Below the pieces are notes generated by a model. It had not been told where the DNA came from, ran no database searches, and saw only the letters and a list, made by a program, of their open reading frames with translations. A program made the position numbers and the translations under genes. From contig NZ_JAPDHW010000013.1 in assembly GCF_025971945.1 (NCBI RefSeq), forward strand, positions 23,673 through 87,672: a stretch of DNA of 64,000 bases. The letters run 5' to 3'. Position 1 is the first letter of the stretch; every line of letters starts with the position of its first letter. Source of the stretch: Chryseobacterium kimseyorum. Lineage in GTDB: Bacteria; Bacteroidota; Bacteroidia; Flavobacteriales; Weeksellaceae. Shown in pieces: positions 17,202 through 25,019 of this stretch.

Positions 17202-17843
17202 TTATGGCGCCAAACGTGAAATTTCCCAGTCCATACCTTTCAGGGTATAAATAATTCGGTCGTGTAATCTGTTGGGTCTACCCTGCCAAAATTCAATCTC
17301 GTAGGGCTTAGCAATATAACCGCCCCAATTTTCAGGCTTAGGCACTTCAATATTTTCAAATTTTTCTTCTAATTCTTTTAATTTTACTTCCAAATATGCT
17401 CGGTCAGGAATCACTTCGCTCTGTGGGGAAACTGCCGCGCCAAGCTGACTTCCTTTAGGTCTTGAATGAAAGTATCCGTCACTCAGATTTTCAGCAATTT
17501 TTTCTAAATCGGCTTTAATGATAATCTGCCTTTCTAATCCCGGCCAGAAAAAATGCAGACAGGCTTTATGCGTTTTTGCAATAGCTTTCCCTTTTCTGCT
17601 GTCATAATTGGTGTAAAAAATAAATCCTTCATACGTATATTCTTTCAGCAAAACCATTCTTGTTCTAGGACAACCATCATCCTCTAAAGTGGAAACCGCC
17701 ATAGCATTAGCCTCAGAAACGGTAGGATTTGATGACGCGTCCAAAAACCAATCTCTAAATTGCTCTAAAGGATTCTCTTTAATCTCACTTTCAATAAGTT
17801 GAGATTTTTCGTAGATTTTTCTCTTGTCATGAAGGTTTTCCAT
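17202..17843 (-). CDS. pdxH: Pyridoxamine 5'-phosphate oxidase
   Basis: 213 aa, normal length. Oxidises pyridoxine or pyridoxamine 5'-phosphate to pyridoxal 5'-phosphate with FMN and oxygen. Seen: 'RMVLLKEYTYEGFIFYTNYDSRKGK' region for FMN binding (split over 60-84), 'GAAVSPQSEVI', the substrate segment 'EFWQGRPNRLHDR' and the C-terminal 'EISRLAP'. Divergent from yqgE with 24 bases between starts. It supplies PLP for the aminotransferases, although no regulatory link is visible. Confidence 0.95.
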   Translation of the reverse strand: MENLHDKRKIYEKSQLIESEIKENPLEQFRDWFLDASSNPTVSEANAMAVSTLEDDGCPRTRMVLLKEYTYEGFIFYTNYDSRKGKAIAKTHKACLHFFWPGLERQIIIKADLEKIAENLSDGYFHSRPKGSQLGAAVSPQSEVIPDRAYLEVKLKELEEKFENIEVPKPENWGGYIAKPYEIEFWQGRPNRLHDRIIYTLKGMDWEISRLAP

Positions 17844-17856
17844 AAATAATTTTTAT

Positions 17857-17864
17857 TAAATTTG
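17857..17864 (+). promoter_or_regulatory. Promoter -7 element of yqgE
   Basis: TAAATTTG ends 3 bases before the yqgE ATG at 17868, which predicts an almost or fully leaderless mRNA. Confidence 0.5.
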
Positions 17865-17867
17865 AGT

Positions 17868-18416
17868 ATGAATTACTCATACAAAGGTAAAATATTAATT
17901 TCCACGCCTGATATTTCCGGAGATATTTTTTCCAGATCAGTAGTACTTATCATAGAACATAATGAAAACGGTGCTTTTGGTCTGATCCTGAACAAGAAAA
18001 ATTCTAAGATGAGTAGCAGATTCAAAAACTTTTTTGACTTTAAAATAGAAGTCTATGATGGCGGTCCCGTAGAAAACGAAAAAGTATTTTTTATCATCAA
18101 AGGAAAAAAAGTATCAGAAGTGGATACCGAAATCAATCAGGAGTTTTATCTGACCGAAGATGTGGAAAAAGTAATTAATTCTGTCCTAAGTGCTGAAATA
18201 AGCATCGATGATGTTAAAATTTTCTCAGGATATTCAGGATGGGGCGCATTGCAGCTTGACAGTGAGATCAAACGTAAGGTGTGGACGGTTGTTGATGTGT
18301 ATAACCTTGACTATACCCTGCCTAACGACCAGACTCTGTGGAAATCAATTATGCAAAACCTTGGCGGTGAATATCTTCTGTGGGCCAATGCACCTGAAGA
18401 TATTTCTCTAAATTAA
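17868..18416 (+). CDS. YqgE/AlgH family protein
   Basis: 182 aa from the ATG at 17868; a TTG two codons upstream lies inside the promoter element. The UPF0301 fold is clear: 'GKILISTPDISGDIFSRSVV', 'HNENGAFGLILNKK', 'GGPVENEKVFFI' and 'FSGYSGWGALQLDSEI'. Function unknown in spite of wide conservation; AlgH was once linked with alginate regulation. Single gene. Confidence 0.9.
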   Translation: MNYSYKGKILISTPDISGDIFSRSVVLIIEHNENGAFGLILNKKNSKMSSRFKNFFDFKIEVYDGGPVENEKVFFIIKGKKVSEVDTEINQEFYLTEDVEKVINSVLSAEISIDDVKIFSGYSGWGALQLDSEIKRKVWTVVDVYNLDYTLPNDQTLWKSIMQNLGGEYLLWANAPEDISLN

Positions 18417-18520
18417 TCATTACTTCACAACGAAGCGATATACATTTAACAAATTTTAAGTATTCTTTACATAATTTTTAACATACTTTTCACGTTCTTT
18501 GAAAAACTAAAACCAAAGTT

Positions 18521-19102
18521 ATGAATATGAAAAAATTATTTTTTGCTCCCCTTCTAGCAGTTCTCTTTTTATCCTTCAAACCTTCTGATAAAAAAATCAT
18601 CGTTATAGACGCCGGTCATGGCGGCAATGACAAGGGCGCAACTTATGAAGGTATTTCAGAAAAACAGATTGTTTTAGCAGTCGCTTCCAATATCAAACAA
18701 TACAACAGCTCTCAGGATGAATTTGAAATCGTTCTCACGAGAGATTCTGATCAAAATTCAACTTTGACAGACAGAACTGATATGATCAATAAGCTGAATC
18801 CGGAAATGGTGATTTCGCTTCACATCAATACCAGTACTTCTAAAGAATCAGCAATCAAGGGACACGAAATTTTCACTCAAAAATCTGAAGCTTCAAAAGC
18901 TTTGGCAGACAGAATTTCGAAAAAATTAGGAACATGTAATATTGAAGAGAAAAATCTTCACATTTTAAGAGCATCGAACGCTCCGGCAGTTCTGGTAGAG
19001 TTAGGATATCTTAATAATACAGAAGACCGTAAATATCTGACGAGTGAAAAGGGACAGAAAGAAGTCGCTCAGAAATTCATTGAAATTATTGCCGAAAAAT
19101 AA
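18521..19102 (+). CDS. N-acetylmuramoyl-L-alanine amidase (Amidase_3)
   Basis: 193 aa. Signal peptide (MKKLFFAPLLAVLFLSF), then the Amidase_3 zinc enzyme: 'DAGHGGND' (first His), 'SEKQIV' (Glu), 'SLHINTS' (second His) and 'LVELGYL' (catalytic Glu). It cuts the amide bond between MurNAc and the stem peptide, acting in the periplasm at cell separation or wall turnover. Single-domain, without AMIN or SH3. The start could be 18521 or 18527 (MNMKK). Confidence 0.92.
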   Translation: MNMKKLFFAPLLAVLFLSFKPSDKKIIVIDAGHGGNDKGATYEGISEKQIVLAVASNIKQYNSSQDEFEIVLTRDSDQNSTLTDRTDMINKLNPEMVISLHINTSTSKESAIKGHEIFTQKSEASKALADRISKKLGTCNIEEKNLHILRASNAPAVLVELGYLNNTEDRKYLTSEKGQKEVAQKFIEIIAEK

Positions 19103-19134
19103 AGAAAAATACACTTTTCTGATTGTATCAGAAT

Positions 19135-19174
19135 AAAACCCGGTAAAGGACGTTATTGTTGTTTACCGGGTTTG
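19135..19174. terminator. Shared intrinsic terminator
   Basis: AAACCCGGTAAA (19136-19147) pairs perfectly with TTTACCGGGTTT (19162-19173), between two convergent genes. It can serve both the amidase and the class IV aminotransferase-like gene. Confidence 0.8.
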
Positions 19175-19179
19175 TCAAT

Positions 19180-19995
19180 TTAATTCGAAAAACTACTCTT
19201 CCAGCCCTCTACCAATGCGGTAAAGCGGGCGTTTTCAAAAGTTTTATTTCTAATCTTTCCAACAGAGAAAATTCCTTTCTCGTCAGAAATCATTAATATC
19301 TCTTCAGCTTTCTGAGATTCAAAAGCAATAATTTCATGCTCCTGAATATCGGCGAGATTATTTTTATGCAGATAAGTCACAAAGTTTTCGAGCAAAGGCG
19401 AAATATATGCTCCCTCCGAATGTTTTGGAACTTTAATAATATTCCCTTCCAAAAACAAAAGATTACCTGAAGTAGAGCGTGCAATTCTCTTATTTGGATT
19501 TAAAAGAATCACATCATCCAGATCATTTTCCTGTGCGTAAATTCCAGCATAGATATTCTCCGGGCAATGCACTCTTATATTGCTTAATAAGTTATTATTG
19601 ACATTGATCTCTTTAATTAAATCTAATTCCAAAGGTCGTTGATGTACATTCAGAACATCATCCATCTCATCAACTTCAAAGAAATAGGAAATGGTTGACT
19701 TCGACAACGTGATTCCATCTGAATTCCGGTAAACCAAGAAATTGATAATTCCGTCTGTAACACCCTTTTGCTGAATTACCTTTTCGTTAAAAAGAGTCTG
19801 AAAAAATTCTAAAGTATAGGTCAGAGGAATATTCATCCTCATTTTTCTCATCGAAGCCATTAGAAAGAAGTAGCATTCTTCATCCATGATTAGCCGAGAA
19901 TTTCTTACAAAAAATGAAACCTTCACAGCATCTCCCAAAAGAAATGCTCTGTTTTTTAACTCAAGCTCTTCTGAAGTAAAATATGTTTTGTCCAA
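19180..19995 (-). CDS. Class IV aminotransferase-like protein, PLP lysine apparently lost
   Basis: 271 aa with the class IV fold (branched-chain aminotransferase/ADC lyase): 'NRAFLLGDAVKVSF', 'LMASMRKMRMNIPLTYTLEF', 'DLDDVILLNPNKRIARSTSGNLLFLEGNIIKVP'. In active flavobacterial relatives I know, the PLP lysine lies in a block like 'LLSTLKTTNYL'. Here the block reads 'LLSNIRVHCPENI', so Arg141 takes the Lys place, and the 'GDGVFET' motif has become 'GDAVKVS'. It may be non-catalytic. The alignment is by eye. Confidence 0.75.
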   Translation of the reverse strand: MDKTYFTSEELELKNRAFLLGDAVKVSFFVRNSRLIMDEECYFFLMASMRKMRMNIPLTYTLEFFQTLFNEKVIQQKGVTDGIINFLVYRNSDGITLSKSTISYFFEVDEMDDVLNVHQRPLELDLIKEINVNNNLLSNIRVHCPENIYAGIYAQENDLDDVILLNPNKRIARSTSGNLLFLEGNIIKVPKHSEGAYISPLLENFVTYLHKNNLADIQEHEIIAFESQKAEEILMISDEKGIFSVGKIRNKTFENARFTALVEGWKSSFSN

Positions 19996-20072
19996 AGTAT
20001 GATTGTTTATAAAAAAATAATGAACGATAAATCGTCCATCAGTTTTACCATTAAGTCAGTACCGCTTACTTA

Positions 20073-20459
20073 TTAAGCTGCACCTAATTTTATTCTAAGG
20101 TTTTCGATTAGATTCTCCCAGTACAAAGCATTTTCTTCTTCGTCACCTTCTTCACAGAAATCTGTAATGTTAAGAGCTAAATCTTCCGTGATATCGTCAA
20201 TCGTGATGGTCATTTCAAAGAAGTTTTTGGTACCTTCATCTTCCTCCCATCTGAAACGCACGAAACCTTCAGGCTTATATCTGATCAAAGTCGCTTTTTC
20301 TTCAGAACCGCCGCCCCAACTAAAATAGAAATCGTCACCTTTCTCTATCACATCATCTGCAAACCATTCGGATAATCCCTCAGCACTAGCCAAATATTCA
20401 TACAAAATCTCTGAAAGACAATGCATTGGGAATTCGTAATGGACTTTATGTTTCGCCAT
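20073..20459 (-). CDS. START-like domain protein
   Basis: 128 aa, small soluble SRPBCC/START-like protein: 'HKVHYEFPMHCLSEILYEYL' first strand, 'GLSEWFADDV', 'FSWGGGSEEKATLI' and 'RFRWEEDEG'. The family forms a hydrophobic pocket and its ligand here is unknown. Very acidic. Common and well kept in Flavobacteriia, and close to ATPase-activator (AHSA1) relatives. Confidence 0.85.
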   Translation of the reverse strand: MAKHKVHYEFPMHCLSEILYEYLASAEGLSEWFADDVIEKGDDFYFSWGGGSEEKATLIRYKPEGFVRFRWEEDEGTKNFFEMTITIDDITEDLALNITDFCEEGDEEENALYWENLIENLRIKLGAA

Positions 20460-20612
20460 ATAACTTATTTTTAACGTGACGCAATATATAAATTAATTTT
20501 TTTATTACACAAAAAACTAAATAGATTTTTATGCAATATGAATGATATTTATCAGAAAAATAAATTTAAATTTTCTCGCCTGGGTTTTTGTTTTTAAATT
20601 GATGATATTAAT

Positions 20613-20640
20613 AAAAAAACCTCTTTCTCAAGAGGTTTCT
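20613..20640 (-). terminator. Intrinsic terminator
   Basis: AAACCTCTT pairs with AAGAGGTTT around TCTC; the T-run follows on the minus strand. It ends the class III aminotransferase gene. Confidence 0.85.
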
Positions 20641-20655
20641 GTTTATTTAAATATT

Positions 20656-21831
20656 TTAGTTTTCGTTTAATACATCAAGAATAATCTGGCAGCCTTCTGT
20701 AATTTCTTCTTTTGAAATCGTCAATGGTGGTGAAATTCTTAAATATTCGTTTCTGTACAGTTGCCAGAATACAATTAATCCTTTCTCCATGCATCTCTTG
20801 GCGACATCTAAGGTAAATTCCGGTGATCCGAGATTCACGGCTAACATCAAACCTTTACCATTGATATTTTTAATTTTTGGATGTACCAGAAGCGTTCGGA
20901 ACAGTTCTTCTTTTTCGGCAACTTCATTCATCAAACCGCTGTCTAAAACTTCCTTTAAAGTAGCATGAGAAGCGGCAGCTATTAATGGATTTCCTCCGAA
21001 AGTCGTGATGTGTCCTAATTTAGGGGAATGAGATAATGTTTCCATAATTTTTTTTGAACTCATAAAGGCTCCTACAGGAACTCCGCCACCCATTCCTTTT
21101 CCCATCACCAAAATGTCAGGTACAATCCCGAAATGTTCAAAAGAGAACAGTTTACCCGTTCTTCCGAAGCCCGGCTGAATTTCATCTAAAATTAAGAGGG
21201 CGCCGACTTCCTCACATCTCTTTTTCAGTTTCAATAGATAACCATCATTCGGAACTAAAAAACCTGCCGCTCCCTGAATGGTTTCCAGGATAACACAGGC
21301 TGTTTTTTCTGTGATTTTTACGAAGTCATTTTCATTATTAAATTCAATAAAAGAGACCATCGGCAATAAGGGACGGAATTCTCTTTTATGAAACTCATTT
21401 CCGGAAACACTCAAGGCTCCATGCGTATTTCCGTGGTAGGAATTTTTGAACGAAACAATCTCTTCTCTGCCTGTATATCTTTTGGCTAATTTTAAACTTC
21501 CGTCGATGGCTTCTGCACCACTGTTCACTAAATATGTAATTTCTAAAGGATCAGGTGTAGCCTCTGCCAGTAATCTGCATAATTCTACCGGTTTTTCCTG
21601 AGCATATTCCCCATAAACCATCACGTGAAGATATTTGTCGGCCTGCTCTTTAATCGCAGTGACAATTTTGGGATGAGAATGCCCCAGTGTATTGGCTGAA
21701 ACTCCTGCTACAAAGTCCAGATATCTCCTGCCGTCTTTTCCGAAAATATAGCTCCCCATTGCCTTTTCTACTTCAAAACCTGCTGCAAACTGCGTGGTCT
21801 GTGCCTGATATTTAAAAAAATCTTTTTGCAT
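20656..21831 (-). CDS. Class III (aspartate family) aminotransferase
   Basis: 391 aa from the ATG at 21831. The longer frame to 21912 is unlikely because a TAGCTTTG promoter element lies at 21853-21860. PLP-dependent fold type I, class III: 'VNSGAEAIDGSLKLAKRYTG', 'SYHGNTHGA', Asp216 in 'LILDEIQPGFGRTG', and the PLP lysine K245 in 'LVMGKGMGGGVPVG'. Relatives include acetylornithine and 4-aminobutyrate aminotransferases; the substrate cannot be fixed from sequence alone. No arginine genes are nearby. Confidence 0.85.
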   Translation of the reverse strand: MQKDFFKYQAQTTQFAAGFEVEKAMGSYIFGKDGRRYLDFVAGVSANTLGHSHPKIVTAIKEQADKYLHVMVYGEYAQEKPVELCRLLAEATPDPLEITYLVNSGAEAIDGSLKLAKRYTGREEIVSFKNSYHGNTHGALSVSGNEFHKREFRPLLPMVSFIEFNNENDFVKITEKTACVILETIQGAAGFLVPNDGYLLKLKKRCEEVGALLILDEIQPGFGRTGKLFSFEHFGIVPDILVMGKGMGGGVPVGAFMSSKKIMETLSHSPKLGHITTFGGNPLIAAASHATLKEVLDSGLMNEVAEKEELFRTLLVHPKIKNINGKGLMLAVNLGSPEFTLDVAKRCMEKGLIVFWQLYRNEYLRISPPLTISKEEITEGCQIILDVLNEN

Positions 21832-21852
21832 TTCTATAGATGAAAATTTAGG

Positions 21853-21860
21853 CAAAGCTA
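21853..21860 (-). promoter_or_regulatory. Promoter -7 element of class III aminotransferase gene
   Basis: TAGCTTTG on the minus strand, 21 bases before the ATG at 21831. It decides the start in favour of 21831. Confidence 0.5.
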
Positions 21861-21912
21861 AAAAAGATAAGTCAGATAGGGAAATTTTATAAAGCTGAAA
21901 ATTGAATTGCAA

Positions 21913-22578
21913 TTAATATTCAAATAACTTTCTGTCAGCATTCCAGACATATCTTTTTTCTCTAAACTTAAGATACTTTGCATAGTTTTTTTCGAAAAAA
22001 TCGGGTGAAGACATTCCATTTTCTTTGAATGATATCAGTAAATCTCTACCATTTTTAGGAAGCTCAATCGTGAATTGTGCATAAATTAAATCATCGATAA
22101 CCGATTGCTTTACATTTTTATTGGTGAATTCACGAACAAGACTGTTCATAAAAACATCAAAGTTTGAACTGTAGCTTTTTAAATATCCGGTTTTCAATTC
22201 GGTTAAGACATTATTTTTATGTTCAAACAGTTTAAAATTATTTTGGAAAAAACCTCCGTTACTTCCTCCTACACTCGAAAGTGCAACTAATTTTTTGTTT
22301 TCCAGACTCCAGTAAGCCATTTCAAAAATTTGATATCCGGACTGACCTTCGGTGTAATACTGTTCCAATCTTAGATATCCATTTTTCTCATCAATTTTCA
22401 GTGTATAAGAAATATCATCATTAGTGAATGTTTTAGTTTTTACTAACTCTTTTCTTTCCAAAACACTAAGATTATCTGTATATTCAGACGGCATATTACA
22501 GAAAATATTTGCCATAGTCTGAGCATTTAAAATTCCTATTGAACTCACAACGATGATTATTAAAAGAATTCTTCTCAT
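21913..22578 (-). CDS. Secreted hypothetical protein
   Basis: 221 aa, with a signal peptide (MRRILLIIIVVSSIGILNAQ). The mature part begins 'TMANIFCNMPSEYTDNLSVLERKELV', a pattern I associate with DUF3256-type proteins of Bacteroidota, and ends 'FREKRYVWNADRKLFEY'. That assignment is tentative. It is followed by the aminotransferase gene in the same direction but the promoter element there suggests separate transcription. Confidence 0.6.
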   Translation of the reverse strand: MRRILLIIIVVSSIGILNAQTMANIFCNMPSEYTDNLSVLERKELVKTKTFTNDDISYTLKIDEKNGYLRLEQYYTEGQSGYQIFEMAYWSLENKKLVALSSVGGSNGGFFQNNFKLFEHKNNVLTELKTGYLKSYSSNFDVFMNSLVREFTNKNVKQSVIDDLIYAQFTIELPKNGRDLLISFKENGMSSPDFFEKNYAKYLKFREKRYVWNADRKLFEY

Positions 22579-22691
22579 TATAAAACGACTTTTTTTTTAG
22601 ACATTCAAAGTTCAAATACACAGACCATTAAACGCTCACTATAATGAATTAACGATCAAGAATTTTAATCACTTTCTTTAAAACACTCAAC

Positions 22692-22724
22692 AAAAAAAAG
22701 ACCAGCTTTACAACTGGTCTCTTT
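22692..22724 (-). terminator. Intrinsic terminator
   Basis: AGACCAG pairs with CTGGTCT; the minus-strand product ends in T8. It closes the fur-like/OstA-like operon. Confidence 0.85.
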
Positions 22725-22728
22725 ATAT

Positions 22729-24465
22729 TTATTTCCTAACCCTTTTAGGTTTCTTAGCTTCTTCAGCAGCTCTCTGCTTATCGATGATTTCCTGAGCCTG
22801 ATTAAACAGTGCATCTCCAGATTCATATTTGATCTCCTCATAATTCGGAGTATCGACGAGGATATCCTGCCACTTCCGTATCCGGTCTTTGGTATTCCAG
22901 TTGAAGTCGGGGAATTTCTTTTTATCGGGACCAATCTTACTCATAGGATATGTGGAAGACAGCGCTCCAATACTGCAGGAAATAATCTGCATCTCCTGTT
23001 GCTCGAAAAATGCTCCAATAATACCGCATGAGGAAAGTGTAATTCCTAATCTTTCATTCTGCTTGGTCTTTTCGTTGTAATCATCATCAAAAGTGATTGC
23101 CTGTGCATTTCCTATTACTTTGATGTCTCTGATGTTTTTACCTTCGTAGTAAACCGCCATAAGCTTACCTTTTACCTGGTTAAACTCGTCTTTCATATTC
23201 AGAGAATCTGCTTTGCTGATAGCAAAACCATTCCCGATGACTTTTATAGAATCTATATTTTCAGTCTGTGTATTTGAATAGAGCTCAACTTTATCTCCGG
23301 TTACCTGCTTTTGACCGCTCCAAAGAATTGGATCTTTATACATATGCATCACACCGTCGGTTTCGTTGAAAGCAATAGAATCGGCTCTACCCTGAGCATT
23401 AGACTTATAAATTCTGGCTTTTTTAAATGCTCTTAAATAACTTTTTTTAATGTTCACAGAATCTAATTTCTGATAAGAAAGAATTTTTTCAGCAGCAAAA
23501 TATATAGAATCTTTCTCAAGAATTTTAACTGCGTAAGGACTTTTCGTCATCATCGCCGAATCTTTCTTTTCAAAGATTTCACCGTAACCGCCTTTAAGAT
23601 ATCTCTTCTCAAGAGGATCATCTAAAGTAACATTTCCGGTGGCAGTACCAAAACCGGTAAGCTGATTAAAGTACATTACATCCCCCGTAAGAATCTTGTC
23701 ATTATAATTGATTCGTGAATTTTTATTTAAGAAAGATTCTTTGGTGTTCAGGTTGTGCGTTCCTTTTTCGGTAAAGATTCTGTTTTTAGGATTCTTTCTG
23801 TTCGTTATCGTAGTCGGGCCATTGATGTCTACAATATTGGTGTTCTGATTCTGCACAACATTAATTCCGTCAAGGATATAATCTTTGTCTTCAATTCTTA
23901 CGTTATCAGTCAGATTGATCGTTCGGTTGGTCAGATTATACGTAGCAGATTTTGAGTAGGTTGTACTTTTTCCATCATTGATGGTTCCTCCAGTATTGTA
24001 GTAGGCAAGATTTGAACCTCTGTCATAATACATAGTTTCTGTTTTTATCACCGTACCTTTAGGATCGTTCAGCACTACATTTTTTCTGGCAACACCTTTC
24101 TGAGTGTTTCCGTCATACTCCATTTCTGAAGCAGTAATTACCGAACCATCTGTATTCTGAAGTCTTGTATTTCCAACTGCTTTCACAAAGTTTTCCGCAT
24201 CATACATAACCACCAGGTCAGCTGTAAGAATAGAACCCTGATGCTCAATCTGTACATTCCCCACTAAATATCTGTTTCCGTCATACTTGGTGTCTTTTTT
24301 AATCTCATCAGCATTGATGATTTTCACCTTGTTATTAAGATTCGATTTCTGTGGTTGATTTTTAACGGGATTCTGTAAAAATGGATCCCTCTGCACAGGT
24401 TTTGGATTATCCTGCGCAAATGTAAGTGTAGAAAGAAAGAGAAATAGAAAAAAAAATATTCTCAT
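22729..24465 (-). CDS. OstA-like (LptA/LptD N-terminal) protein
   Basis: 578 aa. Signal peptide (FFFLFLFLSTLTFAQ), then repeated OstA/LptA beta-jellyroll strands: 'GNRYLVGNVQIEHQGSILTADLVVMYDAENFVKAVGN', 'GDVMYFNQLTGFGTATGNVTLDD', 'GDKVELYSNTQTENIDSIKVIGNGFAISK'. LptA-type proteins bridge lipopolysaccharide across the periplasm. It lacks the LptD beta-barrel; the C-terminus is a short basic tail. This OstA-like form is typical of Bacteroidota. Its start follows the fur-like stop by 3 bases. Confidence 0.85.
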   Translation of the reverse strand: MRIFFFLFLFLSTLTFAQDNPKPVQRDPFLQNPVKNQPQKSNLNNKVKIINADEIKKDTKYDGNRYLVGNVQIEHQGSILTADLVVMYDAENFVKAVGNTRLQNTDGSVITASEMEYDGNTQKGVARKNVVLNDPKGTVIKTETMYYDRGSNLAYYNTGGTINDGKSTTYSKSATYNLTNRTINLTDNVRIEDKDYILDGINVVQNQNTNIVDINGPTTITNRKNPKNRIFTEKGTHNLNTKESFLNKNSRINYNDKILTGDVMYFNQLTGFGTATGNVTLDDPLEKRYLKGGYGEIFEKKDSAMMTKSPYAVKILEKDSIYFAAEKILSYQKLDSVNIKKSYLRAFKKARIYKSNAQGRADSIAFNETDGVMHMYKDPILWSGQKQVTGDKVELYSNTQTENIDSIKVIGNGFAISKADSLNMKDEFNQVKGKLMAVYYEGKNIRDIKVIGNAQAITFDDDYNEKTKQNERLGITLSSCGIIGAFFEQQEMQIISCSIGALSSTYPMSKIGPDKKKFPDFNWNTKDRIRKWQDILVDTPNYEEIKYESGDALFNQAQEIIDKQRAAEEAKKPKRVRK

Positions 24466-24468
24466 TGA

Positions 24469-24942
24469 TTAGTCATTCTTTGTGCCATAAAAATACAGCG
24501 AATGAGAATCAATTTTTACGCCAAAAGCCTCTTCAATTGCCTCTTTAATCCCCTGAATTCTAGGGTCGCAAAACTCTATAATCTCTTCAATTTCCTTGTC
24601 TGAACCTTTTTTGTAGATCACCAAATGGTCATGCTGCTTATCAAAATATGATTTCTCATAAGAAGATGACGTCAGCGTTTTTTCGCCAAACTGGTGCTTA
24701 CGGATTAAACCGGCATCTAAGAAGATCTCTATGGTGTTATAGATTGTTGCTTTAGAAACATGGTATTTCTTCTGCATCATCAAAAGATACAGGTCATCTA
24801 CATTAAAGTGGTGATCCATATTATAGATCTCCTCTAAAATAGTGTATCGTTCAGGTGTATTACGAAAGCCTTTCTCTAAAAGGTAATTTCTTAAAACATC
24901 TTTAATTAAAGTAATATTTTTTTCTTTTTGTAAAGTATCCAT
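24469..24942 (-). CDS. Fur family transcriptional regulator
   Basis: 157 aa from the ATG at 24942. Winged-helix N-terminus with 'RNTPERYTILEEIYNMDHHFNVDDLY' and recognition helix 'VSKATIYNTIEIFLDAGLI'; metal ligands in 'KQHDHLVIY' (His104, His106) and Glu/His near the end ('IDSHSLYFYG'). The CxxC of the structural zinc site is replaced by I109-Y-K-K112; one Cys remains at 125. It belongs to a flavobacterial subgroup encoded just before OstA-like genes, so it may control envelope genes. Confidence 0.88.
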   Translation of the reverse strand: MDTLQKEKNITLIKDVLRNYLLEKGFRNTPERYTILEEIYNMDHHFNVDDLYLLMMQKKYHVSKATIYNTIEIFLDAGLIRKHQFGEKTLTSSSYEKSYFDKQHDHLVIYKKGSDKEIEEIIEFCDPRIQGIKEAIEEAFGVKIDSHSLYFYGTKND

Positions 24943-24958
24943 CAAAAAATTTATACTA

Positions 24959-24966
24959 CAAATTTA
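24959..24966 (-). promoter_or_regulatory. Promoter -7 element of the fur-like gene
   Basis: TAAATTTG on the minus strand, 16 bases before the ATG at 24942. Confidence 0.5.
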
Positions 24967-25019
24967 TCGATTTTTATTTAAATACAATATACCACTTCAG
25001 AGAGTGTACGGCTGATCTG

